Shown one piece after another: positions 1-5,858 of a stretch of 46,930 nt of DNA. The DNA comes from CAYRUZ01 sp964427895. GTDB lineage: Bacteria > Patescibacteriota > Gracilibacteria > Peribacterales > Peribacteraceae. The notes under the pieces are model-generated. The model searched no databases. It was given only the letters and a program-made list of their open reading frames with translations, and had not been told where the DNA came from. How positions within the stretch are numbered: the stretch's first letter is position 1; each line of letters starts with the position of its first letter. Where the stretch lies: positions 1-46,930 of the forward strand of contig CAYRUZ010000006.1 in NCBI GenBank assembly GCA_964427895.1, given 5' to 3'. The position numbers were made by a program, and so were the translations under genes.

Positions 1-503
1 TACTTGCCGCCCGGCTGCATCGCCACGGACTGGCACGCCGCGTACGCGAGGCGGTTGTTGGACCCGACGACGAAGTTCTCCAGCGAGTAGCGCGGGTTGA
101 GGATCTTGCTGACGATGCCCTCGGCCAACTTGATCTCCTGCTTGCCCGGCAGCTTGCGGCGCTTGGGTTCCGGAAAGAAATCGAGCAGGTTGAGTGTGCG
201 GGTCGGATCATCCTTCAATCCCCCATCCACCTTGTACACGACCTGGTGGATGCTGCTGTCGAACTCCTGCGCGGCGGCCAGCGTGGCGGCGCGGTAATGC
301 TCGAGGTGCCAGTTGAGGTACATCGGCAGCGGAAGGCCAACGACGGCCGTGCCGTCTTCGCGTCCGAGCAAGCACGTGTCCTTGAACCACGTGATGAACT
401 GGCTGCGCTGGATGTTCGGCTCCATCTTGCGCAGGATCTCAAGCCAAAGATCCCGCAATTCCGTCGCCGAGGCCGGTGCGCTAAGCGAAGAGGCGGAGGA
501 CAT
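1..503 (-). CDS. dnaA: Chromosomal replication initiator DnaA (5' part, runs off the window edge)
   Basis: Binds DnaA boxes and melts the origin. The minus frame reads an N-terminal helical domain I (LRDLWLEILRKMEPN... ITWF), a linker (EPKRRKLPGKQE), then the start of the AAA+ domain (LNPRYSLENFVVGSNNRLAY, followed by AACQSVAMQPGGK), which is the classic entry to DnaA domain III. The Walker A motif would lie just beyond base 1. The likely start is ATG at 503, inside the 3' end of rseP (23 bp overlap), so the two genes look co-transcribed and translationally coupled. This is not the common dnaA-dnaN-recF order, and recF is about 32 kb away. Identity is firm; the exact start is inferred. Confidence 0.9.
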   Translation of the reverse strand, partial: MSSASSLSAPASATELRDLWLEILRKMEPNIQRSQFITWFKDTCLLGREDGTAVVGLPLPMYLNWHLEHYRAATLAAAQEFDSSIHQVVYKVDGGLKDDPTRTLNLLDFFPEPKRRKLPGKQEIKLAEGIVSKILNPRYSLENFVVGSNNRLAYAACQSVAMQPGGK

Positions 504-1596
504 CGAAGAAGGTGACGAGCAGGATGAGAAGCAACAGGAAGATGAACCCCACCGTGTTTGCGAACACCTCCACCTTGCGCATGGACGGCTTGCGGTAGAG
601 CGTCTCGAGCAGCACGAAGAGCAAGCGTCCGCCATCGAGCGCCGGGAAGGGCAGGATGTTGAGCGATGCCAAGCTCAAGCTGAGGAGCGCGACGAGGCGC
701 AGGTACATCGTCAGCCCTTCCTGGACGGAGACGTAGGTGAGCTGGGCGATGCCGACGATGCCCGTGATGCCTTCCGGCACGCTGCCCTTGCTGACGAGCG
801 AGAGCACGAGGTTGCCGAGCCCGTAGATGGTCTGCACCGTCACGAGCCACGCCTCGCGCAGCGAATAATAGATCGCCGATCCGATATCGCGCGTCGGTGC
901 CTCGAGAGTCTTCGGGAACATGCGCAGATCCACGCCGGTCTTGCCGTCGCGTACGGGAACAGTGACCGTCTTCTTCTCCGTCAGCTTCTTGCCCGTCATG
1001 AGCGTGTACGTCACGGACCGCTTTCCCGCCTGCATGTCCTTCACCTGGTCGAGCTCCGTCACAGGCTTGCCATCGACGGCAACAAGCAAACTCTCCGGCG
1101 GCACGCCGGCCTTCTGCGCTTCACCGTCCGGCAGGACCTTGTAGATCATGACGCCCAACTCCAGCGTGATCTCGTGGCGCTTGGCCGCCTCCTGCATCGA
1201 TTCGAAAGACGTGTAGGTCGGCACCCAGTGCCCGATGGAGAAACCGTACGTGAAAAGCACGAGGGCGACGATGAAGTTCATCCCCACGCCCGCAACGAGG
1301 ATGAGACAGCGCGCAAGGAACGGAGCCGAGGCGAAACTCCCCTTCTGGCGTCGCTCCTCTTCGGTCATCGCATTCTCTCCCTTGAGGCGGACGAAACCGC
1401 CGAAGGGAATCCAGTTGAGAGAGAAAATCGTGCCGTTCTTTTTGAAGAGCGTCTTCGCCCGCGGAGGCAGACCGAATCCGAATTCCTCCACCACGACGCC
1501 GGACTTCTTCGCTGCATAAAAATGACCCCACTCGTGCACGAGGATGAGACCCGTGAGGAGCAGCACGAAGGCCAGGGCTGTCAGGACAAACAGCAT
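481..1596 (-). CDS. rseP: Site-2 intramembrane zinc metalloprotease, RseP/YluC family
   Basis: Cleaves transmembrane segments of anti-sigma factors or signal peptide remnants within the membrane. The 371-aa product has the active-site HEWGH (His21, Glu22, His25) in the first TM helix, one central PDZ domain, and the second zinc-ligand motif NILPFPALDGG (Asp about 321) in a late TM helix. An upstream in-frame ATG at 1653 exists, but the start at 1596 places the first TM helix at the N-terminus as in the family. It also sits 9 nt after a TGC-TACGAT extended -10 box. The 3' end overlaps dnaA, suggesting an rseP-dnaA operon controlled by the inverted DnaA boxes just upstream. Confidence 0.93.
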   Translation of the reverse strand: MLFVLTALAFVLLLTGLILVHEWGHFYAAKKSGVVVEEFGFGLPPRAKTLFKKNGTIFSLNWIPFGGFVRLKGENAMTEEERRQKGSFASAPFLARCLILVAGVGMNFIVALVLFTYGFSIGHWVPTYTSFESMQEAAKRHEITLELGVMIYKVLPDGEAQKAGVPPESLLVAVDGKPVTELDQVKDMQAGKRSVTYTLMTGKKLTEKKTVTVPVRDGKTGVDLRMFPKTLEAPTRDIGSAIYYSLREAWLVTVQTIYGLGNLVLSLVSKGSVPEGITGIVGIAQLTYVSVQEGLTMYLRLVALLSLSLASLNILPFPALDGGRLLFVLLETLYRKPSMRKVEVFANTVGFIFLLLLILLVTFFDVLRLFA

Positions 1597-1605
1597 CGGA
1601 CAGCG

Positions 1606-1611
1606 ATCGTA
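1606..1611 (-). promoter_or_regulatory. Extended -10 box of rseP-dnaA, predicted leaderless start
   Basis: TACGAT on the minus strand, preceded by TGC, lies 9 nt before the rseP ATG. With initiation about 7 nt downstream, the mRNA would begin at or next to the start codon. Confidence 0.5.
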
Positions 1612-1617
1612 GCAGCC

Positions 1618-1643
1618 TGTGGAAAATCTCAAAGTTTTCCACA
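1618..1643. promoter_or_regulatory. Inverted pair of DnaA boxes upstream of rseP-dnaA
   Basis: TGTGGAAAA (1618-1626) and TTTTCCACA (1635-1643) are perfect inverted copies separated by 8 bp. Both match the relaxed DnaA box consensus TTWTNCACA. They cover the -15 to -45 region of the predicted rseP promoter, the position expected for DnaA autorepression. DnaA binding is inference from the motif. Confidence 0.55.
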
Positions 1644-1695
1644 ACGATCTCACTTGCGACTCTGTGACATCTGATTCACCGTCGTATTTTTTGTG

Positions 1696-2310
1696 TTAAG
1701 CGGACGCGACAACGAGTGCCTGCACCGTCTGCGCGCCGGCCGCGCGCAATGCCTTCGCGCATGCATCCAACGTGCTTCCCGTGGTAGCGACATCATCGAT
1801 GAGAATGACGTGCAACGGGACTTCGCCGGCGGCAACGAATGCGTGGGCGAGGGCGTGTCGACGTTCGTCCCCCGTGCGGTGCGCTTGGTGGCCGGTCGGA
1901 CGTCGACGGCGCAGCAACTGCAAGACCGACATGCGACCGCTCGCAAGATGGTCCGCGAGCAGCTCCGCCTGATTGAATCCTCTGCTGAGCGCCCGCCACC
2001 AGTGCAACGGAACGGGGCACAGCACTGCATCCGGATGCGGCAAGAGAAGAGGCAATGCCGAAGCTGCCACGCGGGCGAGCGGTTCGGCCAACGCCGGAAG
2101 ACGTTGGTACTTACAGGCAGTGATCGCCTGACGCACGCCACTGGACGCCGTATAGGGAATGCCCGCCGCAAGACGATCGAGGGAATGGATGCCGCGGTCC
2201 CGCAGCGCACTCGCCGAAAAGCAGATGGGGTGCGACGGCAGGCGCGCACCAAGATCGTCGGAGAGCAACGGCAAGCGCGGAAAGAGGCAATCGAGGACGA
2301 GATGCCACAT
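1696..2310 (-). CDS. comF: ComF-family phosphoribosyltransferase-like protein
   Basis: ComF proteins carry a type I PRTase fold and are linked to DNA uptake. The 204-aa product ends with the PRPP-binding loop VILIDDVATTGSTLDA and has the internal CPVPLHWWRALSRGFNQAELLA segment split by family-typical residues (CPVPLH, RGFNQAE). The usual N-terminal four-cysteine zinc ribbon is missing: only scattered Cys remain before residue 60. The start at ATG 2310 (MWHLVLDCLFP) matches the family N-terminus better than the in-frame 2340. It lies upstream of rseP in the same direction, separated by the DnaA-box promoter region. Confidence 0.85.
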   Translation of the reverse strand: MWHLVLDCLFPRLPLLSDDLGARLPSHPICFSASALRDRGIHSLDRLAAGIPYTASSGVRQAITACKYQRLPALAEPLARVAASALPLLLPHPDAVLCPVPLHWWRALSRGFNQAELLADHLASGRMSVLQLLRRRRPTGHQAHRTGDERRHALAHAFVAAGEVPLHVILIDDVATTGSTLDACAKALRAAGAQTVQALVVASA

Positions 2311-2435
2311 GTCAGAAGTGTGACCGCACACAAAGATCACCGCGGTACCACGGCAAAACAGAGAAGAAAGAAAAACGCACGTGACGCAAAAGCAAGCCGC
2401 GGAGGCGGTTCACTCACCACAAAGAACGCGCATCG

Positions 2436-2465
2436 AAAAACCCCAACACGTACTGTGCTGGGGTT
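2436..2465 (-). terminator. Rho-independent terminator of the antiporter-like gene
   Basis: On the minus strand AACCCCAGCAC and GTGTTGGGGTT form an 11-bp stem around AGTAC, followed by a short T run. It lies 26 bp after the stop codon at 2491. Confidence 0.75.
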
Positions 2466-2490
2466 CGTCGGTCTTCCGTCGGGATAGTCG

Positions 2491-3834
2491 TCACGCCGCG
2501 CCGTTGTTGTCGTCGTCGTCTACGTGTGCGCGGAACAGGCGCTGCAAATCCATGAATTGGAAGCACACCGTCATCGCCACGAGTCCGACCAGCATTTGCG
2601 CCGGTGCGGTCGGGGGGAACCCGAACTCGATCAGGCACGTCAGCCCCAGCGACCACACCAACAGGTACGGGGCGAAGACGCACGCTTCCTTGAACCACGT
2701 CACGAACACCTCGCGCGGATTGGTATCCTTGCGGTGCACGAGGACAATAAGGAAGAGCGCGATTTGCGGCCCGTTGCCGAGCGGCGAGATCCCTCCGTAC
2801 GTGACAGAATTGAAGAGGTTGTACCAGACGAGGTGCATCTCACCCTGCGAAGAGAATTGCGGGTACCCGGCAGCGAAGGCGGCGGCATTATCCGCGAACA
2901 GCGTCATGCCGATCACCACGCCCATCATTCCTTGGTTCGTCAGACGCAGATGATGGAGACCGGCATGCGCGAGCGCCACGACCGAGAAGAAGGCGATGAA
3001 AATAGCCATGGTCTCCACGGTCCAGTGAAGGGTCTGCTGGCGCTCTTCCTCCCCGAAGAACAGGAAGGCGGACACCCCAACGATCAGGCAGACGACGCCG
3101 AGGAAAACGCTGACTTCGTACCCTTTCAAGAGCGTGACTGCGAGAATGACGCACAAGGCGATGCCGATGCCATAGAGCATCTTTCCCCAGTGCGCCGGGC
3201 GGACGGCAAGCAGGTTTGCGGGATGACCGAACTCCACGCCGAAGCGCCGGAGCGTCACGTAGTACACGGCCATTGTCAGGCCGAGGTAGACCCAGAATTT
3301 CCCGAGCGGGTAGAAGAAGCCGAGCGACTCGCCGTGGTTGGCCGCTTTCACCGCCCAGTAGGCCTGGGGCGGATCTGCGGCCAACGTGCCGAGCGCGAGA
3401 AAATTCATCGAGAATGCGCAGACGGCAATGAGGATGCGAAACCAGCGGTCCGGGTACGTCGCTCGAAGCACTGCGGCAAGACTCAAGCCGGCGGGAACGA
3501 GTGCCCACGTCGTGGCGACGTTCGCAATGAACGGGCACGCGAGCCAGAGAAACCAACCGAGCTTGATCCCCTGCTCGTCACGGGCGCGCAGAGAGAAGAG
3601 CCCGAGACACGCGATGAGGACCGTTGCGACAGGAATGCCGACGAACTGGACGTAGTCGACGGCGAAGACGTCGTACAGGATGACGCTGCCGTGGTCTCCG
3701 TTGTTCCAGAGCGCAGCACCCACAAGGATGCCGAGCGAGAGAAACACGAACACCTTCTTCCAGAGCGCTTCGACGTACATCGACGTTGCGACGATGACGA
3801 CCAGAACGAAGGCTGCTGCCAGAAACTCGAACAT
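2491..3834 (-). CDS. Putative Na+/H+ antiporter (polytopic ion transporter)
   Basis: A 447-aa polytopic membrane protein with about 11-12 hydrophobic segments. It resembles the family annotated as putative Na+/H+ antiporters in Chlamydiae and other bacteria, close to the NhaD/ion-transporter superfamily. A conserved-looking polar stretch FADNAAAFAAG sits within a late TM region, and the C-terminus is Asp/Asn-rich and cytoplasmic. The substrate is inferred from resemblance only. A GGAG motif lies about 10 nt before the ATG, one of the few Shine-Dalgarno-like sites in the window. The 5' leader carries two strong hairpins (see 3862-3951), so cis-regulation is possible. Confidence 0.65.
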   Translation of the reverse strand: MFEFLAAAFVLVVIVATSMYVEALWKKVFVFLSLGILVGAALWNNGDHGSVILYDVFAVDYVQFVGIPVATVLIACLGLFSLRARDEQGIKLGWFLWLACPFIANVATTWALVPAGLSLAAVLRATYPDRWFRILIAVCAFSMNFLALGTLAADPPQAYWAVKAANHGESLGFFYPLGKFWVYLGLTMAVYYVTLRRFGVEFGHPANLLAVRPAHWGKMLYGIGIALCVILAVTLLKGYEVSVFLGVVCLIVGVSAFLFFGEEERQQTLHWTVETMAIFIAFFSVVALAHAGLHHLRLTNQGMMGVVIGMTLFADNAAAFAAGYPQFSSQGEMHLVWYNLFNSVTYGGISPLGNGPQIALFLIVLVHRKDTNPREVFVTWFKEACVFAPYLLVWSLGLTCLIEFGFPPTAPAQMLVGLVAMTVCFQFMDLQRLFRAHVDDDDNNGAA

Positions 3835-3861
3835 GACACACTCCGTGGTTGGCCATTCGAC

Positions 3862-3951
3862 CGTCGGCGGAGCCGACGCGAAAGGCGGGTTGTTATTGGA
3901 CTATCCGGCGGTGCGAAAGACCGACAGTCCCCTCCTCGCGGAGGGTCGGTC
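3862..3951 (-). promoter_or_regulatory. Structured leader upstream of the antiporter-like gene (possible riboswitch or attenuator)
   Basis: Two hairpins precede the ATG at 3834. The proximal one is a perfect 7-bp stem with a 3-nt loop (CGTCGGC/GCCGACG, 3862-3878). The distal one is GACCGA plus CCCTCC closed by TCGC with GGAGGG and TCGGTC, with a 5-nt bulge (3919-3951). No known riboswitch class was recognised. Confidence 0.35.
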
Positions 3952-4219
3952 GTTTTGGCAGATATGCACGAAAAACACAAGGGTTTGAGGCAAACGGACT
4001 GATAAAACAAAAGATGGCATCACAAAAGGGGAATCGGTAATATCTGCGGGCTGCGGTTGAGCATTACGCGAACGCAGTGGCGTTCCGCATGGATCATTCG
4101 TACACTACCGGAACCTCAGGGTAATGAGCTTAGCTGGGTCGAGCGAGGCCTGCCGAGCGAGCGAGAAAAGGACGCCATGTGGCGCTCGCCCTAGATCCTT
4201 CATACACTGCCGAAACCTT
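3952..4219. other. Gene-free stretch before tRNA-Val
   Basis: No credible ORF. It holds a small hairpin GAACGC-AGTG-GCGTTC near 4072-4087 and, from 4097, a decayed partial copy of the downstream tRNA-Val with its upstream flank. Confidence 0.6.
4097..4146 (+). pseudogene. Decayed 5'-half copy of tRNA-Val plus its promoter flank
   Basis: About 50 nt align to the flank and first half of the intact tRNA-Val: TTCGTACACTACCG against TTCATACACTGCCG, then GGGTAATGAGCTTAGCTGGG against GGGCAATTAGCTCAGCTGGC. There are 5 differences in 27 tRNA positions and 3 in 20 flank positions. The anticodon arm and 3' half are absent. Confidence 0.6.
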
Positions 4220-4296
4220 GGGCAATTAGCTCAGCTGGCTAGAGCGCCACATTGACATTGTGGAGGTCACTGGTTCAAGTCCAGTATTGCCCACCA
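4220..4296 (+). tRNA. tRNA-Val(GAC)
   Basis: Acceptor stem GGGCAAT/ATTGCCC, D-arm GCTCAGCTGGCTAGAGC, anticodon stem CCACA/TGTGG with loop TTGACAT (anticodon GAC), T-arm with GGTTCAAGTCC, encoded CCA. Full cloverleaf. Confidence 0.95.
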
Positions 4297-4337
4297 GATT
4301 CACTCACCCGAACGACAACAGGATCTTTACCCTTGCA

Positions 4338-4904
4338 CTAGGCGATGCTGGGATTCTTCAAGTACTGATTCGGTGCGAATGCCATCGTCAGATACGGTTT
4401 TGCATCGTCCGTGTATTGCGCGTGCTGATGGAGATTCTGGTTCTCCCACAAACGCGTGAATTCCGTCACGTCGATCGCACCGCCATAACCGTTGTCCTTA
4501 TTCAGGACCACGCCGCCTTTTACCAATTTGAACGTCCAGTGCAGATGCGATCCACTCGTCATGCCAGAAACACCGCTCTTGCATACGGGATCACCCTGGG
4601 AGATCTGTTGTCCGTTCGTCACCATCACTTCCGACAAATGGGCCAACGTACTGCGGCGCTTACCGTCGTCGATCGTCAGGCTCAAACCGTAATTCTTCGA
4701 TCCCTCATCTTTGACGGTCGCAACGCCATCGTGGGGCGCATACACCACCGTACCGACATCGACATCGAAGTCGATACCCTCATGTCCGTTGAACCCGAAC
4801 GCCTTATAGACATCGGGGTTTTGACCGAAGCCCTGCGTAATCACGGGCTTACCCGGCAGCGGACAGAAGATCATGCGGAGAAGGGGGAAGAACGTCGGCA
4901 GCAT
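4338..4904 (-). CDS. M23-family metallopeptidase (peptidoglycan endopeptidase-like)
   Basis: LytM/M23 enzymes are zinc peptidases that cut peptide cross-bridges in peptidoglycan. The 188-aa product is essentially one M23 domain. It has His41 and Asp45 in HEGIDFDVDVG, His89 in LAHLSE, and the HxH pair His120/His122 in GSHLHW, so all expected zinc ligands are present. Only a short hydrophobic N-terminus (MLPTFFPLLRMIF) precedes the domain and it is not a clear signal peptide. An upstream in-frame start at 5024 would read through the terminator region and is rejected. It lies just after the small membrane protein gene in the same direction. Confidence 0.88.
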   Translation of the reverse strand: MLPTFFPLLRMIFCPLPGKPVITQGFGQNPDVYKAFGFNGHEGIDFDVDVGTVVYAPHDGVATVKDEGSKNYGLSLTIDDGKRRSTLAHLSEVMVTNGQQISQGDPVCKSGVSGMTSGSHLHWTFKLVKGGVVLNKDNGYGGAIDVTEFTRLWENQNLHQHAQYTDDAKPYLTMAFAPNQYLKNPSIA

Positions 4905-4928
4905 AGTCCGCCCTTCGCGTACAACAAA

Positions 4929-4949
4929 GGCCGCGCCGTGGGCGCGGCC
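4929..4949 (-). terminator. Terminator hairpin between the small membrane protein gene and the M23 gene
   Basis: Perfect 9-bp stem GGCCGCGCC/GGCGCGGCC with a 3-nt loop, followed on the minus strand by TTTGTTGT. It lies 14 bp after the stop at 4963. Confidence 0.7.
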
Positions 4950-4962
4950 CTCATCGGAGTGA

Positions 4963-5211
4963 TCAGTAGTTCTGACCGCCGGGAGAAGTCGTGTTTGCCG
5001 GGACAGGAATACTGACGTTCGCATTGATGTTCGGCGTGCCGGTACTGCCGACAGTACCCGTCATCCACGACGGATAGAGGCCGAGGGCGAAGAGGACGGC
5101 GCCGGCGAAGACGACGGCGAACAGCAAGAGAACCACCATCATCACGCCCGATAGACCTTCGGAGGCCTCGTGGTAATGATGGCTCTCAACGACTGGTTCG
5201 TACTGGGCCAT
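4963..5211 (-). CDS. Small single-pass membrane protein, unknown
   Basis: 82 aa from ATG 5211 (an ATG two codons earlier is possible). A soluble N-terminus (MAQYEPVVESHHYHEASE) is followed by one strong TM segment and an external tail rich in Gly, Thr, Asn and Pro. The function is not recognised. The start codon is preceded by a pyrimidine tract (TTTCTTTCCCCCTTGTTT) instead of a Shine-Dalgarno, a feature shared with several unrelated genes here. A weak -10 TATACT lies at 5281-5286 on the minus strand, implying a roughly 60-nt leader. Confidence 0.6.
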   Translation of the reverse strand: MAQYEPVVESHHYHEASEGLSGVMMVVLLLFAVVFAGAVLFALGLYPSWMTGTVGSTGTPNINANVSIPVPANTTSPGGQNY

Positions 5212-5345
5212 AAACAAGGGGGAAAGAAATCGAGCAGGTGTGATGACGCGGAAAGCCGGCAGTTCTGTCAGAACTTAATGAGTATAAGAAAACATTCTAT
5301 GTTTTTTGCAATGCTCCCATGATGGGAAAAGACCGGTTTTTTCGC

Positions 5346-5351
5346 TATAAT
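5346..5351 (+). promoter_or_regulatory. -10 box TATAAT for the membrane protein gene at 5363
   Basis: Consensus TATAAT ends 11 nt before the ATG at 5363, so the transcript is predicted to have almost no 5' UTR. Confidence 0.55.
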
Positions 5352-5362
5352 CAGAAGATTTC

Positions 5363-5857
5363 ATGGACACAAACACCCCTGCTGACACACCGGCTCCAGT
5401 GACTCTCTTAGAATGGTCGGCGCCCGTTCGCCCGCATGCGAACCGCTCGCCGCGGTGGTACGCGATCGGCGGGGCCGTGGTCCTGACCGGTGCCGCGTAC
5501 AGCATCATCACGGGCGCTTGGTCCCTCGCCATCGTCATTCTGCTGTGCGGAGGACTGTATTTCCTTATCCGGGACCATGTGCCGGAGCTCAAGCGCATCC
5601 AGATGCGCGAAGACGGCCTGACGTTCGATACCGAGGATCTATCGTGGAGCGAGTGCAAAGATTTTTGGATCATCAGCTCGCCGCGCGGGAACGAACTCCA
5701 CATCACCCGGACGGCGAGACTCAAGCCACAGATAATTCTGCAGACGGGCGACATCGCCCTGCCCGTGCTTCGCACAGTCCTAAGCCGTTTTCTCAAAGAG
5801 CAGGCAGATCGACAGGAAAGCCTGATTGATACCATTTCCCGCCTTTGTAAACTTTAA
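5363..5857 (+). CDS. Two-TM membrane protein with a PH-like cytoplasmic tail, unknown
   Basis: 164 aa. A polar Pro-rich N-terminus is followed by two adjacent TM helices (about residues 33-69), then a soluble beta-rich region (LKRIQMREDGLTFDTEDLSW...) and a C-terminal helix (VLRTVLSRFLKEQADRQ). This layout resembles bacterial PH-like membrane proteins, but no diagnostic motif was seen. It ends 1 bp before the start of the large Gly-rich gene, so the two are likely co-transcribed. Confidence 0.65.
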   Translation: MDTNTPADTPAPVTLLEWSAPVRPHANRSPRWYAIGGAVVLTGAAYSIITGAWSLAIVILLCGGLYFLIRDHVPELKRIQMREDGLTFDTEDLSWSECKDFWIISSPRGNELHITRTARLKPQIILQTGDIALPVLRTVLSRFLKEQADRQESLIDTISRLCKL

Positions 5858-5858
5858 C

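Noticed and set aside
1597..1695. Chromosomal origin (oriC)
   Set aside because: Only two DnaA boxes and no convincing AT-rich unwinding element in 99 bp; an autoregulatory site is the simpler reading.
2524..4002. 492-aa open frame on the plus strand
   Set aside because: It is fully antisense to the antiporter-like membrane protein. Its composition (Arg/Asp/Glu/His-rich) is typical of GC-rich shadow frames.
4260..5015. 251-aa open frame starting inside tRNA-Val
   Set aside because: It begins in the tRNA anticodon arm and is antisense to the M23 peptidase.
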